This document shows, one piece after another, positions 38,345-47,591 of a DNA stretch of 64,000 nucleotides. The translations under genes and the position numbers were made by a program. Origin of the DNA: Phenylobacterium sp. J367 (GTDB taxonomy: Bacteria; Pseudomonadota; Alphaproteobacteria; Caulobacterales; Caulobacteraceae); the NCBI RefSeq assembly GCF_024699985.1, contig NZ_JAJONA010000001.1, positions 1,488,001 to 1,552,000 of the forward strand. The letters are read 5' to 3'. How positions within the stretch are numbered: the stretch's first letter is position 1; every line of letters begins with the position of its first letter. The notes under the pieces were generated by a model. That model worked only from the letters and a program-made list of their open reading frames with translations. It made no database searches and had not been told where the DNA came from.

Positions 38345-39146
38345 GTGCCCGAGTGGGTCAAAGCCATCATCCTCGGCATCGTCGAAGGCCTGACGGAGTT
38401 CATCCCGGTCTCCTCGACGGGGCACATCCTGCTGCTCGGCCACTTCCTGGGCTTCGAGTCCACGGGCAAGACGTTCGAGGTGATGATCCAGCTGGGGGCG
38501 ATCCTGGCGGTGATCAGCGTCTACTTCGGCCGCCTCTGGGGCGTGGCCACCAACCTGCACCGCGATCCGGCGGCGCGGCGGTTCGTGCTCTCCATCCTGC
38601 TGGCGTTCCTGCCGGCGGCGGTGCTGGGCTTCACCCTGCACGACTTCATCAAGGGCGTGCTCTTCGAGAGCCCGCGGCTGATCTGCATCAGCCTGATCGT
38701 GGGGGGGCGTCGCGCTGTTGCTGGTGGACCGCATCCCGCGCGAGCCGGTGCACACGGACGCCGGGAGCTATCCGCTCAAGACCGCCTTCGCGATCGGCCT
38801 GTTCCAGTGCCTGGCCCTGGTCCCCGGCGTGTCACGGTCGGGCGCGACGGTGGCCGGCGCCCTGCTGATGCGCTGCGACAAGCGCTCGGCGGCCGAGTTC
38901 TCGTTCTTCCTCGCCATGCCGACCATGGCCGGGGCCTTCACCGTCGACCTCGCGAGCAACTACAAGCTGCTCAGCCCCGACGACGCCGGCATCATTGCCC
39001 TGGGCTTCGTCTGCGCCCTGATCGCCGCGGTGATCACCGTGCGCAAGGTGGTGGACTTCGTCGGCCGCCACGGCTTCGCGCCCTTCGCCTGGTGGCGGAT
39101 CGCCGTCGGGGTGGTGGGCCTGGTGGGGCTGGCGGCGCTCGGCTAG
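38345..39146 (+). CDS. uppP: Undecaprenyl-diphosphatase
   Basis: Membrane enzyme that recycles the C55 lipid carrier for peptidoglycan. 266 residues after removing one G from the run 38701-38707. Hallmark loops: [18 protein letters not shown] near the N-terminus and [17 protein letters not shown]; about eight hydrophobic helices. GTG 38345 is chosen because GGAG is 6 bases upstream and [17 protein letters not shown] is the usual family start; TTG at 38315 is in frame but has no ribosome site. Its stop overlaps that of the convergent NDUFA9-type gene. Confidence 0.93.
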
Positions 39147-40118
39147 CGCATCACGGCCAGGGGCGCGCGCGTCCTGGTCGGCGTACTGGCCGCCCTTGCG
39201 GTAGCTGTAGAGGTAGCTGGGCAGCACCGACTCCAGGGCGGTCGGGGTGATCCCCAGCGCCTCGAGGCCGGGATAGGCGCCGGAACAGACGTTGTCCACG
39301 CGCAGCAGCTTGGCCTGGTCGGAGGTGATCGGCGGCTGGATGAAGCCCTGCACGAGGTCGCCCGCCGCGCCCAGCAGGTCGGCGGCCGCGTTCGGCAGCG
39401 GCAGGAGGAGCCGGCGGCGGCCGGTCTCGGCCAGGATCAGCTCCATGAGCTGGCGGAAGGTGTAGGTCGCCGGCCCGCCCAGCTCATAGGTCTGGCCGGC
39501 CGCCTCGTCGGAGGTGACGGCGAGCGCGATGGCCTTGCCCACGTCGCCGACGAACACCGGCTGGAAGCGTGTGGTCCCGCCGCCGAAGAGGGGCAGGGCG
39601 GGGAGGACTGTCGCCATGCCGGCGAAGCGGTTGAAGAAGTCGTCGTCCTGCCCGAACACGATCGAGGGCCGGAACACCACGGCGTCCGGATAGATCTCGC
39701 GGACCGCCAGTTCGCCCTCGGCCTTGGTCCGGGCGTACTTCGAGGGCGAGGCCGGATCGGCGCCCAGGGCCGACATCTGCACGACGCGGGTGACGCCGGC
39801 GGCGCGGGCCTGCTCCGCGACGGTCCTGGCGCCCAAGGCGTGGATCGCCTGGAAGCCCTGGCGGCCGGCCTCGCGGCCGACGCCCACCAGGTTCACCGAG
39901 GCGGTCGCGCCCTCCAGCGCCCGGGCGACCGAGGCCTCGTTGCGGATGTTGGCCTGGACGATGTCGATCTGGCCCACGTCGCCGTGCAGGCGCATGGCGT
40001 AGGCGAGGTTCGGCTGGCGCACGGCGACGCGGATGCGCCAGCCGGCCCGGGCGAGCTGCCGCACGGCCTGGGACCCGATGAAGCCCGATCCGCCGAAGAC
40101 GGTGACAAGGTTCTGCAT
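39143..40118 (-). CDS. NDUFA9-type NAD(P)-binding protein (complex I-associated epimerase family)
   Basis: Extended short-chain dehydrogenase fold, 324 residues after removing one extra base at 39160-39163. Rossmann motif [39 protein letters not shown] YxxxK helix (YARTKAEGE), [20 protein letters not shown]. The family includes the mitochondrial/alphaproteobacterial complex I assembly or accessory subunit NDUFA9, and similar sequences are annotated as complex I NDUFA9 subunit family protein. An epimerase role cannot be excluded. Convergent overlap with uppP (stops share bases); start ATG 40118. Confidence 0.82.
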
Positions 40119-40217
40119 GGCGCGCGCGCGTTCTCTGAAAGCGTCGAATTCGAGCCTGCGGATAGACGATGCGGCCCCGCGCCGCAATGCGACTTCAAAA
40201 CTGTGGCAAAGGCGCCG

Positions 40218-40246
40218 TTGACCGGGGGGAGCGGGCGCCATATGTA
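40218..40246 (+). promoter_or_regulatory. Promoter of tRNA-Leu
   Basis: TTGACC (40218-40223), a 17-base spacer, TATGTA (40241-40246); the mature tRNA begins 26 bases downstream of the -10. Spacing and hexamers match the housekeeping-sigma consensus well for such GC-rich DNA. Confidence 0.7.
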
Positions 40247-40272
40247 GCCGCCTCCCGATCCGGACGGACCGG

Positions 40273-40359
<87 letters not shown>

Positions 40360-40412
40360 TCCCTCTCTCTATAGTGGAGAGACGGGATGGATCGCCGGAG
40401 CGAGCGTTCGAT

Positions 40413-41030
40413 TTGACGAATTTCCTGCATAGCGGCGACCTGCCCGCGGATGCGCTGGCCGGCGCAAGCGTCGTGGCCATCGATCTGGAGACCATGGGCC
40501 TCCGGCTCGGCCGTGACCCGCTCTGCGTGATCCAGCTCTCCGACGGCAAGGGCGACGCCCATATCGTCCAGCTCGACCGTTCGACCTACGACGCCCCCAA
40601 CCTGAAGCGCCTGCTGACCGATCCGGGCGTGCTGAAGCTCTTCCACTTCGGCCGCTTCGACATCGCCATGTTCTGGCTGCACCTCGGCGTGATCACCGCG
40701 CCGGTCTACTGCACCAAGATCGCCTCGAAGATCGCCCGCACCTACACCGACCGCCACGGCCTGAAGGACGTGGTCAAGGAGCTCCTGGGCGTCGACCTTT
40801 CCAAGGCCCAGCAGAGCTCGGACTGGGGCGCAGGCGACCTGTCGCCGGAACAGCTCAGCTACGCGGCCACCGATGTGCTGCACCTGCACGGTCTCCGGGC
40901 CCGGCTCGACGAGATGCTGGTCCGCGAAGGCCGCGACCATCTCGCCCGCGCCTGCTTCGAGTTCCTGCCGCACCGCGCCTTGCTCGACGTCGCCGGCTGG
41001 GAAGACGTCGACATCTTCGCGCACGCTTGA
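40413..41030 (+). CDS. RNase D-type 3'-5' exonuclease
   Basis: DEDD-family 3'-5' exonuclease with tRNA or stable RNA processing role. 205 residues, containing the catalytic domain alone: VVAIDLETMGLRLGRD (DxE, motif I), LKLFHFGRFDIAMFWLHLG (motif II Asp), and LSYAATDVLHLH (motif III Tyr-Asp). Full-length RNase D has extra HRDC domains that are missing here, as in Caulobacterales short forms. TTG 40413 assumed; GTG 40374 in frame would add 13 residues. Directly downstream of tRNA-Leu and 11 bases before lptC. Confidence 0.85.
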   Translation: MTNFLHSGDLPADALAGASVVAIDLETMGLRLGRDPLCVIQLSDGKGDAHIVQLDRSTYDAPNLKRLLTDPGVLKLFHFGRFDIAMFWLHLGVITAPVYCTKIASKIARTYTDRHGLKDVVKELLGVDLSKAQQSSDWGAGDLSPEQLSYAATDVLHLHGLRARLDEMLVREGRDHLARACFEFLPHRALLDVAGWEDVDIFAHA

Positions 41031-41041
41031 GGGGTGGGGGC

Positions 41042-41668
41042 ATGGCGTCGCCGGACCTTCCCACCACGCACGCCCCGCCGGCCGCCCGGACCTCGGCCGA
41101 CCGCTGGCGGCGCCGCTCGCGCACGCTGCGTTGGCTGCGCATCGGCGTCCCCGCCCTGATCGCCCTGATCCTGCTGGGCATGGCCGGCTCGGTCGCCTGG
41201 AACGCGTTTCGGACCAAGCCGGAGGTGGCGGGCGATCCCGACGCGCCGATCCGGCTGGTGAATCCCCGCTTCGTCGGCCGGGACGACCGCGGCCGCGCGT
41301 TCGTGATCACCGCCGTCTCGGCCACCCGCTCGCAGAGCGACTATCAGCGCGTGCTGCTCGAACGGCCGTCGCTCGTCCTCGACGAGGAGGGCCCCGAACC
41401 GATGCGGATCTCGAGCGCCACGGGAATCTATCACGAGGGCGACCGCAAGCTTGAACTGAAGGGCGGCGTGCGCATCTCAAGTCCGCAGCAGTCGTTCGAG
41501 ACCGCCGAATCGCTGTTCGACACCAAGACCGGTGAACTCGTGGGTTCAGGTCCTATTCAGGGCACAGGGTCGCTTGGTGATATCAGTGCGCAGTCCTATG
41601 CCGTCTATGGCAAGGGCGAGCGGATGGTGTTCAAGGGCGGCGTGCGCGCTCGCCTCAACATGAAGTAG
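41042..41668 (+). CDS. lptC: LPS export periplasmic protein LptC
   Basis: Bitopic inner-membrane protein that links the LptB2FG extractor to periplasmic LptA. 208 residues: basic N-terminus, a transmembrane helix at about residues 40-60 (GVPALIALILLGMAGSVAW) and a beta-jellyroll periplasmic domain with RFVGRDDRGRAFVITA and SQSDYQRVLLERP near typical LptC positions, ending FKGGVRARLNM. Chosen start ATG 41042. Starts the lptC-lptA-lptB operon; lptA follows after 10 bases. Confidence 0.9.
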   Translation: MASPDLPTTHAPPAARTSADRWRRRSRTLRWLRIGVPALIALILLGMAGSVAWNAFRTKPEVAGDPDAPIRLVNPRFVGRDDRGRAFVITAVSATRSQSDYQRVLLERPSLVLDEEGPEPMRISSATGIYHEGDRKLELKGGVRISSPQQSFETAESLFDTKTGELVGSGPIQGTGSLGDISAQSYAVYGKGERMVFKGGVRARLNMK

Positions 41669-41678
41669 GACTGGTCGC

Positions 41679-42221
41679 ATGCCGACGAAGCACCTGATCC
41701 CGATCGTCGCGACGGCCGTGGCGCTCGTCGCCGGCTCCGCGGCCGCCCAGCTGGCCAAGAACTCCGACGCGCCCGTCGACATCACCGCCGACGAGCTGGA
41801 GGTGACCAACAACGCCTGCACGGCGATCTGGAAGGGCAATGCCGAGGCCCTGCAGGAGACCTCGCGCCTCCGGGCCCAGGTGCTGAAGATCTTCAACAAG
41901 CCCGCGGCGGGCGGCGGCGGCCAGACCGGCGGCTGCGGCGAACTCGATCGCCTCGAGGCCGAGGGGCAGGTCTATTACATGACCCCCGACCAGCGGGTGC
42001 GCGCCAACCAGGGCATCTACACCGCCGCCAACAGCACGCTGACCATGACCGGCGACGTGGTGGCCGTGCAGGGCCAGAACGTGATCCGCGGGACAAAGAT
42101 GGTGTTCAACACCAAGACCGGCGAGGGCAACATGGTCGGCCAGGCGACGGGCAAGAACGCCCAGGGCCGCGTGCGCGGCGTGTTCTATCCCTCCAAGTCC
42201 AACGCCCAGGCCAAGAACTAG
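41679..42221 (+). CDS. lptA: LPS transport periplasmic protein LptA
   Basis: Periplasmic bridge protein for LPS; 180 residues with a signal peptide (MPTKHLIPIVATAVALVAG, cut near AAAQ) and the OstA/LptA beta-jellyroll: VDITADELEVTNNACTAIWK then VYYMTPDQRVRANQGIYTAA and NVIRGTKMVFNTKTGEGNM. A Cys pair near GGQTGGCGE is outside the classic motif. Sits between lptC and lptB with gaps of 10 and 3 bases. Confidence 0.9.
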   Translation: MPTKHLIPIVATAVALVAGSAAAQLAKNSDAPVDITADELEVTNNACTAIWKGNAEALQETSRLRAQVLKIFNKPAAGGGGQTGGCGELDRLEAEGQVYYMTPDQRVRANQGIYTAANSTLTMTGDVVAVQGQNVIRGTKMVFNTKTGEGNMVGQATGKNAQGRVRGVFYPSKSNAQAKN

Positions 42222-42224
42222 CCG

Positions 42225-42992
42225 ATGGCCTCCGTGACGCAGGAACGCGTGCAGGCGCTCCCGGCCGAGGCCGGCCAGGGCCTCGTGGTCGACAACATCG
42301 GCAAGTCCTACCGCGGCCGTCCGGTGGTGAAGGGCGTGTCCCTGCATCTCGCCCGCGGCGAGGTCGCCGGCCTGCTCGGCCCGAACGGCGCGGGCAAGAC
42401 CACCTGCTTCTACATGATCACCGGCCTGATCCCGGCCGACTACGGCTCTATCTACCTCGACGGCGAGAACATCACCGCCCAGCCGATGTACCAGCGCGCC
42501 CGAATGGGCGTCGGCTACCTGCCGCAGGAGACCTCGATCTTCCGCGGCATGAGCGTGGGCGAGAACGTCATGGCCGTCGTCGAGCTGCGCGAGCGCGACC
42601 GCAAGAAGGCCCGCGCCATGGTCACCGAGCTCCTCGAGGAGCTGCACATCGAGCACCTGCGCAACGCCCCGGCCATCTCGCTGTCGGGCGGCGAGCGCCG
42701 CCGGGTGGAGATCGCCCGGGCGCTGGCGTCCGAGCCGTCCTTCATGCTGCTCGACGAGCCGTTCGCCGGCATCGACCCCCTGGCCATCGCCGATATCCGC
42801 GAGGTCATCACCTATCTGAAGGGCCGCGGGATTGGCATCCTGATCACCGACCACAACGTCCGCGAGACCCTGGACATCATCGACCGCGCCTCGATCATCC
42901 ACGCGGGCGAGGTGCTGTTCGAGGGCAGCCCGGACGAGATCGTCGACAATCCGGAAGTCCGCCGGGTCTACCTGGGCGACCGCTTCAACTAG
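42225..42992 (+). CDS. lptB: LPS export ABC transporter ATP-binding protein LptB
   Basis: ATPase that drives LPS extraction from the inner membrane as LptB2FG. 255 residues: Walker A LLGPNGAGKTT (about 50-60), Q-loop LPQETSIFRGM, signature LSGGERRRVEIA, Walker B FMLLDEPFAGIDPLA and H-loop ITDHNVRETL. Contact residues for LptF/G are typical. It follows lptA by three bases. In most alphaproteobacteria rpoN comes next; here a minus-strand WYL gene begins 6 bases after its stop. Confidence 0.95.
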   Translation: MASVTQERVQALPAEAGQGLVVDNIGKSYRGRPVVKGVSLHLARGEVAGLLGPNGAGKTTCFYMITGLIPADYGSIYLDGENITAQPMYQRARMGVGYLPQETSIFRGMSVGENVMAVVELRERDRKKARAMVTELLEELHIEHLRNAPAISLSGGERRRVEIARALASEPSFMLLDEPFAGIDPLAIADIREVITYLKGRGIGILITDHNVRETLDIIDRASIIHAGEVLFEGSPDEIVDNPEVRRVYLGDRFN

Positions 42993-42998
42993 GGCGGC

Positions 42999-43729
42999 TC
43001 AGCTCGCCGCCTTCAGGTCGGCTTCCTTCATGTGCCGCATGCGCTGGCCCTCCTCCTGGCAGAATTTCCGCCAGCGGGCCGGAGCGCCGCCGGCCGCTCG
43101 GGATAGCGGTCGTCGAGGAACTCGGCCACGGCCACCCGGTCGGTCCGGAAGCTCCGGAAATCGTTCCTGAGCTCGCACCAGGCGACCAGCAGCCGCACGG
43201 TGTCGTGGTAGCCGATGGCGAACGGCCAGATCGTCCGGCAGGTCTCCTGCTCCTGCTCGTCGCGGTAGGTGAGGCGGATCTTCCGGCCGCCGTGGATGCA
43301 GCGCCTGGCCTGGGCCATGTCGAGCCGGTCGGGCAGGGCCTTCCAGTTCTTCGCCGCGCGGGTGGCGGGCTCCAGGATCATCGGGCGGAGGCGTTCCGGC
43401 ACCGCGACGGCGATCTTGGCGACCAGGTCCTGCGCGGCGCGGGCAAGCTCGGGATCGCCCTGACCCATCACCCACTGGGCGCCCAGCACGGCCGCCTCGA
43501 TCTCGTCCGGCGTCAGCATCAGCGGCGGCAGGTCGTATCCGCCCTCCAGGACATAGCCGACGCCCGCCTCGCCGCGGATCGGAACCTGCTGGCCCATCAG
43601 GTCGGCGATGTCGCGGTAGATGGTCCGCTTGGAGGTCTCCAGTTCCTCGGCGATGACGTCGGCCGTCACCGGCCCGCGGTGCCTCCGCAGGACCTGAATG
43701 ATCTGGAACAGCCGGTCCGCCCGTCGCAA
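42999..43729 (-). CDS. WYL/YafY family HTH transcriptional regulator
   Basis: DeoR/YafY-type regulator, 243 residues after restoring one missing base near 43081-43095. N-terminal winged helix: DRLFQIIQVLRRHRGPVTAD, SKRTIYRDIADLMGQQVPI; then a WYL domain with RKIRLTYRDEQEQETCRTIW and a C-terminal WCX region. Members sense nucleic acid or small ligands and usually regulate a neighbouring gene. TTG start at 43729 with GGAG at 6 bases. Divergent from the GST-like gene with a dyad in between (43747-43770). The pair interrupts the lptB-rpoN locus. Confidence 0.85.
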
Positions 43730-43746
43730 CCCCGTCTCCCGCCAAG

Positions 43747-43770
43747 CTGCTGACAGAATGATGGCAGCAG
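43747..43770. promoter_or_regulatory. Operator-like dyad between WYL regulator and GST-like gene
   Basis: CTGCTGACA-GAATGA-TGGCAGCAG: arms of 9 bases match except one position. It lies in the 83-base divergent gap, 18 bases from the WYL start and 42 from the GST ATG. Its position and symmetry make it the natural site for the WYL protein; a further half-like CCTGTCA occurs at about 43790. Confidence 0.5.
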
Positions 43771-43812
43771 GGGGCCCCTAGTCTCGCTTCCTGTCAACGA
43801 CGGAGAGACCCG

Positions 43813-44550
43813 ATGATCGTTCTGTATGGCGCGCAGGCGGCCTTCGGCCTGCCCCAGGTCAGCCCGTACGTCTCGAAGACCGAGATCCAGCTAAAGATGG
43901 CGGGCCTGGCCTACGAGGCGCGCGACGCCATGCCGGAGGAGAGCCCCAAGGGCCAGATCCCGTTCATCGACGACGGCGAGGTCCGGGTGGCCGATTCGAC
44001 CTTCATCCGGATGCACCTGGAGAGGACGTACGGCGTCGACTTCGACGAGGGCTGAGCGCCCGCCAGCGGGCCGAGGCCTGGGCGCTGGAACGCATGCTCG
44101 AGAACCAGCTCGGCTGGGTGATCGGCTACTTCCGCTGGCTGACGCCGGAGAACTTCGCCCGCGGCCCGGCCCATTTCTTCGACGGCGCCCCGCCGGAGGC
44201 CCGCGACGCGATCCACGAGGAGGTGCTGCGCGAGGTCCGCGCCGCCATGCGGGCGCAGGGGGTGGCGCGGCATTCCGACGCCGAGATCGTCGAGCTGGGC
44301 CTGAAGTCGCTCGCCGCGCTCTCGGAGATCCTCGGCGACCAGCGGTTCCTGTTCGGCGACCGGCCCAGCGGCGCGGACGCCACGGCGCTGGGCATGCTGA
44401 CGGCGCTCTACACGCCCTTTTTCCCCTGCGAGCTGCAGGAGCGGGCCCAGGGGTTCGCGAATCCTCGTCGCCTACACCGACCGGCTGATGGCGCTGTTCT
44501 ACCCCGACTTCCCGTGGAAGGCGGACGTCGAGGCCCAGCTCGCCGCCTGA
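43813..44550 (+). CDS. GST-like protein (metaxin/Fax-like subgroup)
   Basis: 245 residues after two corrections (one missing C at 44052; one extra C at 44463-44464). Thioredoxin-like N-terminal half (MIVLYGAQAAFGLPQVSPYV, KGQIPFIDDGEVRVADST with cis-Pro) and a helical C-terminal half with FLFGDRPSGADATALGML, typical of the GST C-terminal domain in CDR/Fax/metaxin-like proteins. Glutathione use is not certain, as the N-terminal catalytic residue is unclear. Probably induced through the divergent WYL regulator. Followed by a 93-base gap before rpoN. Confidence 0.8.
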
Positions 44551-44643
44551 ACGGCTTTAACGAATTTCCCCGCCGGTTAACCAATCGGTGGGGAACAGGC
44601 CCGTAGCCTCCTGAGCAAGAAACAGGCCAGAGGGGCTAAGCCA

Positions 44644-46161
44644 GTGGCGCTCGGCGCGCGTCTAGAGATCCGGCAGGGACAGGGGCTGGTCATCACGCCC
44701 CAGCTGCAGCAGGCGATCAAGCTGCTGCAGCTGTCCAACATGGAGCTGGAGGCCTTCGTCGAGGGCGAGCTGGAGCGCAATCCGCTGCTGCAGCGCGAGG
44801 ACGGCGAACGCGAGCGCGAATCGGAAGGCCCCGCCGAGGCCGCCCCCGACGTCGCCCACGACGTTTCCACCGACCGCATCGACGACGCCGGCGCCCGCGC
44901 CGAGATGGACGCCAGCCACGACGAGGCCTCGCCGGGCGAGCACGCCACCGGCGATGCGCCCGAGATGGGGGCCGCCGACGCCGGCGGCTCGGTCGACTGG
45001 TCGAAGGCCGGCAAGGGCGGCTCGGTCGGCTTCGACGGCGACCTCGACGCCCTGGAGAGCGCCCTGTCCCGCGAGAAGACCCTCGTCGAGCACCTCTACG
45101 ACCAGCTCGCCGTGGCCGGCCTGGACGCCGCCGAGCAGGCGGTGGCCAGCGTCCTGATCGACGCCGTCGACGAGGGCGGCTACCTGCGCGCCGAGCTGTG
45201 GGAGATCGCCGACCGCCTGGGCTGCGATGAAGCCCTGGTCGATCGCGTGCTGACCGTGATCCAGGGCTTCGAGCCGACGGGCGTCGCCGCCCGCGACGTG
45301 CGCGAGTGCCTGATGCTGCAGCTCAAGGAGCGCAACCGGTTCGACCCGGCCATGGAGGCCCTGCTCGACAACCTGGCCCTGCTCGCCCGCCGCGACATGG
45401 CCGCGCTGAAGAAGGTCTGCGGAGTCGACGACGAGGACCTGCGCGACATGGTCGCCGAGCTGAAGGCGCTGACGCCCCGGCCCGGCGCCGCGTTCGGCTC
45501 CGAGCCCGTGCAGCCGGTGGCCCCGGACGTCTTCGTGAGGGAGAGCCTGAACGGCCTGTGGCACGTGGAGCTCAACTCCGACACCCTGCCCAGGCTGCTG
45601 GTCGACCAGCGCTACCACGCGCGGGTCTCGGCGGCGGCCCGCTCCGACCAGGAGAAGACCTTCGTCGCCGACTGCATGGCCCAGGCCAACTGGCTGGTGA
45701 AGAGCCTGGACCAGCGGGCCCGCACGATCCTCAAGGTCTCGTCCGAGATCGTCCGGCAGCAGGACGCCTTCCTCGCCTATGGCGTCGAGCACCTGCGGCC
45801 CCTGAACCTGAAGACCGTCGCCGACGCGATCGGCATGCACGAATCGACGGTCAGCCGGGTGACCTCGAACAAGTACATCGCCACGCCCCGCGGGGTGTTC
45901 GAGATGAAGTTCTTCTTCACCTCGGCGATCCAGGCGACCGAGGGCGGCGAGGCCCACTCCGCCGAGAGCGTGCGCCACAAGATCCGCCAGCTCATCGAAG
46001 CCGAAGCCCGGGAGAGCGACGTCCACTCCGACGACCGGATCGTGGAGATCCTCAAGGAGGCCGGGGTCGACATCGCCCGCCGCACGGTGGCCAAGTACCG
46101 GGAGGCCATGCGCATCCCGTCGTCCGTGGAGCGGCGGCGCCTTTTGAAGGACGCGGTGTAA
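44644..46161 (+). CDS. rpoN: RNA polymerase sigma-54 factor
   Basis: Sigma54, 505 residues, recognises -24/-12 promoters and needs AAA+ activators. Region I (Gln-rich LVITPQLQQAIKLLQLSNME), an acidic Region II (residues ~55-120), core-binding Region III, HTH IGMHESTVSRVTSNKYI and RpoN box ARRTVAKYREAM at about 478-489. GTG 44644 with AGAGGGG upstream. It is intact. Separated from lptB here by the WYL/GST pair, and from hpf by exoD. Confidence 0.96.
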   Translation: MALGARLEIRQGQGLVITPQLQQAIKLLQLSNMELEAFVEGELERNPLLQREDGERERESEGPAEAAPDVAHDVSTDRIDDAGARAEMDASHDEASPGEHATGDAPEMGAADAGGSVDWSKAGKGGSVGFDGDLDALESALSREKTLVEHLYDQLAVAGLDAAEQAVASVLIDAVDEGGYLRAELWEIADRLGCDEALVDRVLTVIQGFEPTGVAARDVRECLMLQLKERNRFDPAMEALLDNLALLARRDMAALKKVCGVDDEDLRDMVAELKALTPRPGAAFGSEPVQPVAPDVFVRESLNGLWHVELNSDTLPRLLVDQRYHARVSAAARSDQEKTFVADCMAQANWLVKSLDQRARTILKVSSEIVRQQDAFLAYGVEHLRPLNLKTVADAIGMHESTVSRVTSNKYIATPRGVFEMKFFFTSAIQATEGGEAHSAESVRHKIRQLIEAEARESDVHSDDRIVEILKEAGVDIARRTVAKYREAMRIPSSVERRRLLKDAV

Positions 46162-46239
46162 CCCGGGTCACATTCCCCGGCTGTGTTGCCGAAATACGCC
46201 TTGGCGCGGTGACGCCGAAGCCCCAGATGGGGCGGGCGC

Positions 46240-46855
46240 ATGCCGGACCGTGAGAGTCAGAAGTCACTGTCGGATATCCTCTGGGACCTCGCCGACCACG
46301 ACGAGCCCGAGATATCTGTCGCCCAACTGGTCGACCGCTTCGGCGGCCGGGCGCTGGGCGGCCTGCTGCTGATCTTCGGCCTGGCCTGTTCGCTGCCGCT
46401 GCCGCCCGGCGGCACGACCATCTTCGGCATCCCGCTGCTGCTGCTCGCGCCCCAGCTCGTGATCGGCGCGCGGCACCCCTGGCTACCGGCCAAGATCCGC
46501 AAGGGCGCCATCGCCACCGAGGACCTGAAGAAGGGCCTGCCCAAGGTCCTGCCGTGGATTCGGCGCGTGGAGGCGGTGTCCCGGCCCCGGCTCTCCTTCC
46601 TGTTCGGCGGGGTGGGCGAGCGGGTGATCGGGGTGGTCTGCTTCCTGCTGGCGGTGGTGCTGATCCTGCCGATCCCGCTGGGCAACATCCTGCCGGCGGC
46701 GGCGGTGAGCGTGCTCTCGCTCGCCCTCGTCCAGCGGGGACGGCCTGCTGGCGCTCTTCGGCTATGCGCTCACCGCCGCCAGCGTCAGCATCCTCGTGCT
46801 CGCCGCAAGCCTGCTGACCCGGGGATTCCACTCATTGCTGGGACTATTTTCCTGA
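46240..46855 (+). CDS. exoD: ExoD family exopolysaccharide-related membrane protein
   Basis: Membrane protein of 204 residues after removing one extra G at 46736-46739. Family signature: LVDRFGGRALGGLLLIFGL and a second transmembrane region GVVCFLLAVVLILPIPLGN; the C-terminus again hydrophobic (ALTAASVSILVLAASLL). In Sinorhizobium, exoD is needed for exopolysaccharide synthesis and alkaline tolerance; mechanism unknown. Located between rpoN and hpf in the same direction, which breaks the usual rpoN-hpf adjacency. Confidence 0.85.
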
Positions 46856-46892
46856 GGTTGACACCATCTCGCGAGAGGCGCGTTGATGGTTC

Positions 46893-47522
46893 ATGCAAGT
46901 CCAAGTCACCGGCAAACACGTCGATGTCGGCGAGGCTCTGCGCTCGCGAGTCTCCGACCAGCTCTCCACCAGCGTCGAGAAGTATTTTGACCGCGGCGGC
47001 GGCGCCGACGTCGTGGTCACCCGAGAGGGCCAAGCCTTCAAGGTCGACTGCGCGGTCACGCTGGCGTCCGGCCAGCAGTTGACCACCCACGGGGTCGGCG
47101 GCGACGCCCACATGGCCTTCGACGCGGCCCTCGCGAAGATGGACAAGCGGATCCGCCGCTACAAGAATCGGCTCAAGGACCACTCGATCGCGGCCCAGGC
47201 GAAACAGGCCGAGGAGGCCGCCGCCTACTTCATCATCGCCCCCACCGACGAGGACGAGGAGTGGGAGGGCGAAGAGTCGCAACCGGGCTTCCCCGAGCCG
47301 ATCATCATCGCCGAGACCGAAAAGCCAGTAAGAACAATGACTGTTTCGATGGCGGTCCTGGATCTCGACCTGACCGAATCTCAAACAATCGTGTTCCGCA
47401 ACGCTGCCCATGGCGGTTTGTCGGTGGTATATCGCCGGCCCGACGGGAATATCGGCTGGATCGATCCCGAGCGGACGAGGAACGGAAACGGGGGCGGGGA
47501 CGGAACCGGCGCGGCGCAATAG
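46893..47522 (+). CDS. hpf: Ribosome hibernation promoting factor, long form
   Basis: Binds the 30S subunit between tRNA and mRNA sites and dimerises ribosomes (100S) in stationary phase. 209 residues: N-terminal HPF/RaiA domain (MQVQVTGKHVDVGEALRSRV to about 95, with RRYKNRLKDH), an acidic linker (APTDEDEEWEGEE), and a C-terminal dimerisation domain (MTVSMAVLDLDLTESQTIVF, GGLSVVYRRPDGNIGWI). Follows exoD by 37 bases, followed by ptsN. No sigma54 -24/-12 element is evident upstream. Confidence 0.94.
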   Translation: MQVQVTGKHVDVGEALRSRVSDQLSTSVEKYFDRGGGADVVVTREGQAFKVDCAVTLASGQQLTTHGVGGDAHMAFDAALAKMDKRIRRYKNRLKDHSIAAQAKQAEEAAAYFIIAPTDEDEEWEGEESQPGFPEPIIIAETEKPVRTMTVSMAVLDLDLTESQTIVFRNAAHGGLSVVYRRPDGNIGWIDPERTRNGNGGGDGTGAAQ

Positions 47523-47591
47523 CGCTTCGCAGGTCCGTCATGGCGGTCCGCTAGTGGATCGCCCGGAAGAGTTGCGGGCTTAACGAGACAG

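Noticed and set aside
46858..46886. TTGACA upstream of hpf as a -35 promoter element
   Set aside because: At 17 bases the -10 position is CGTTGA, and it would end only 6 bases before the start codon; not a usable promoter.
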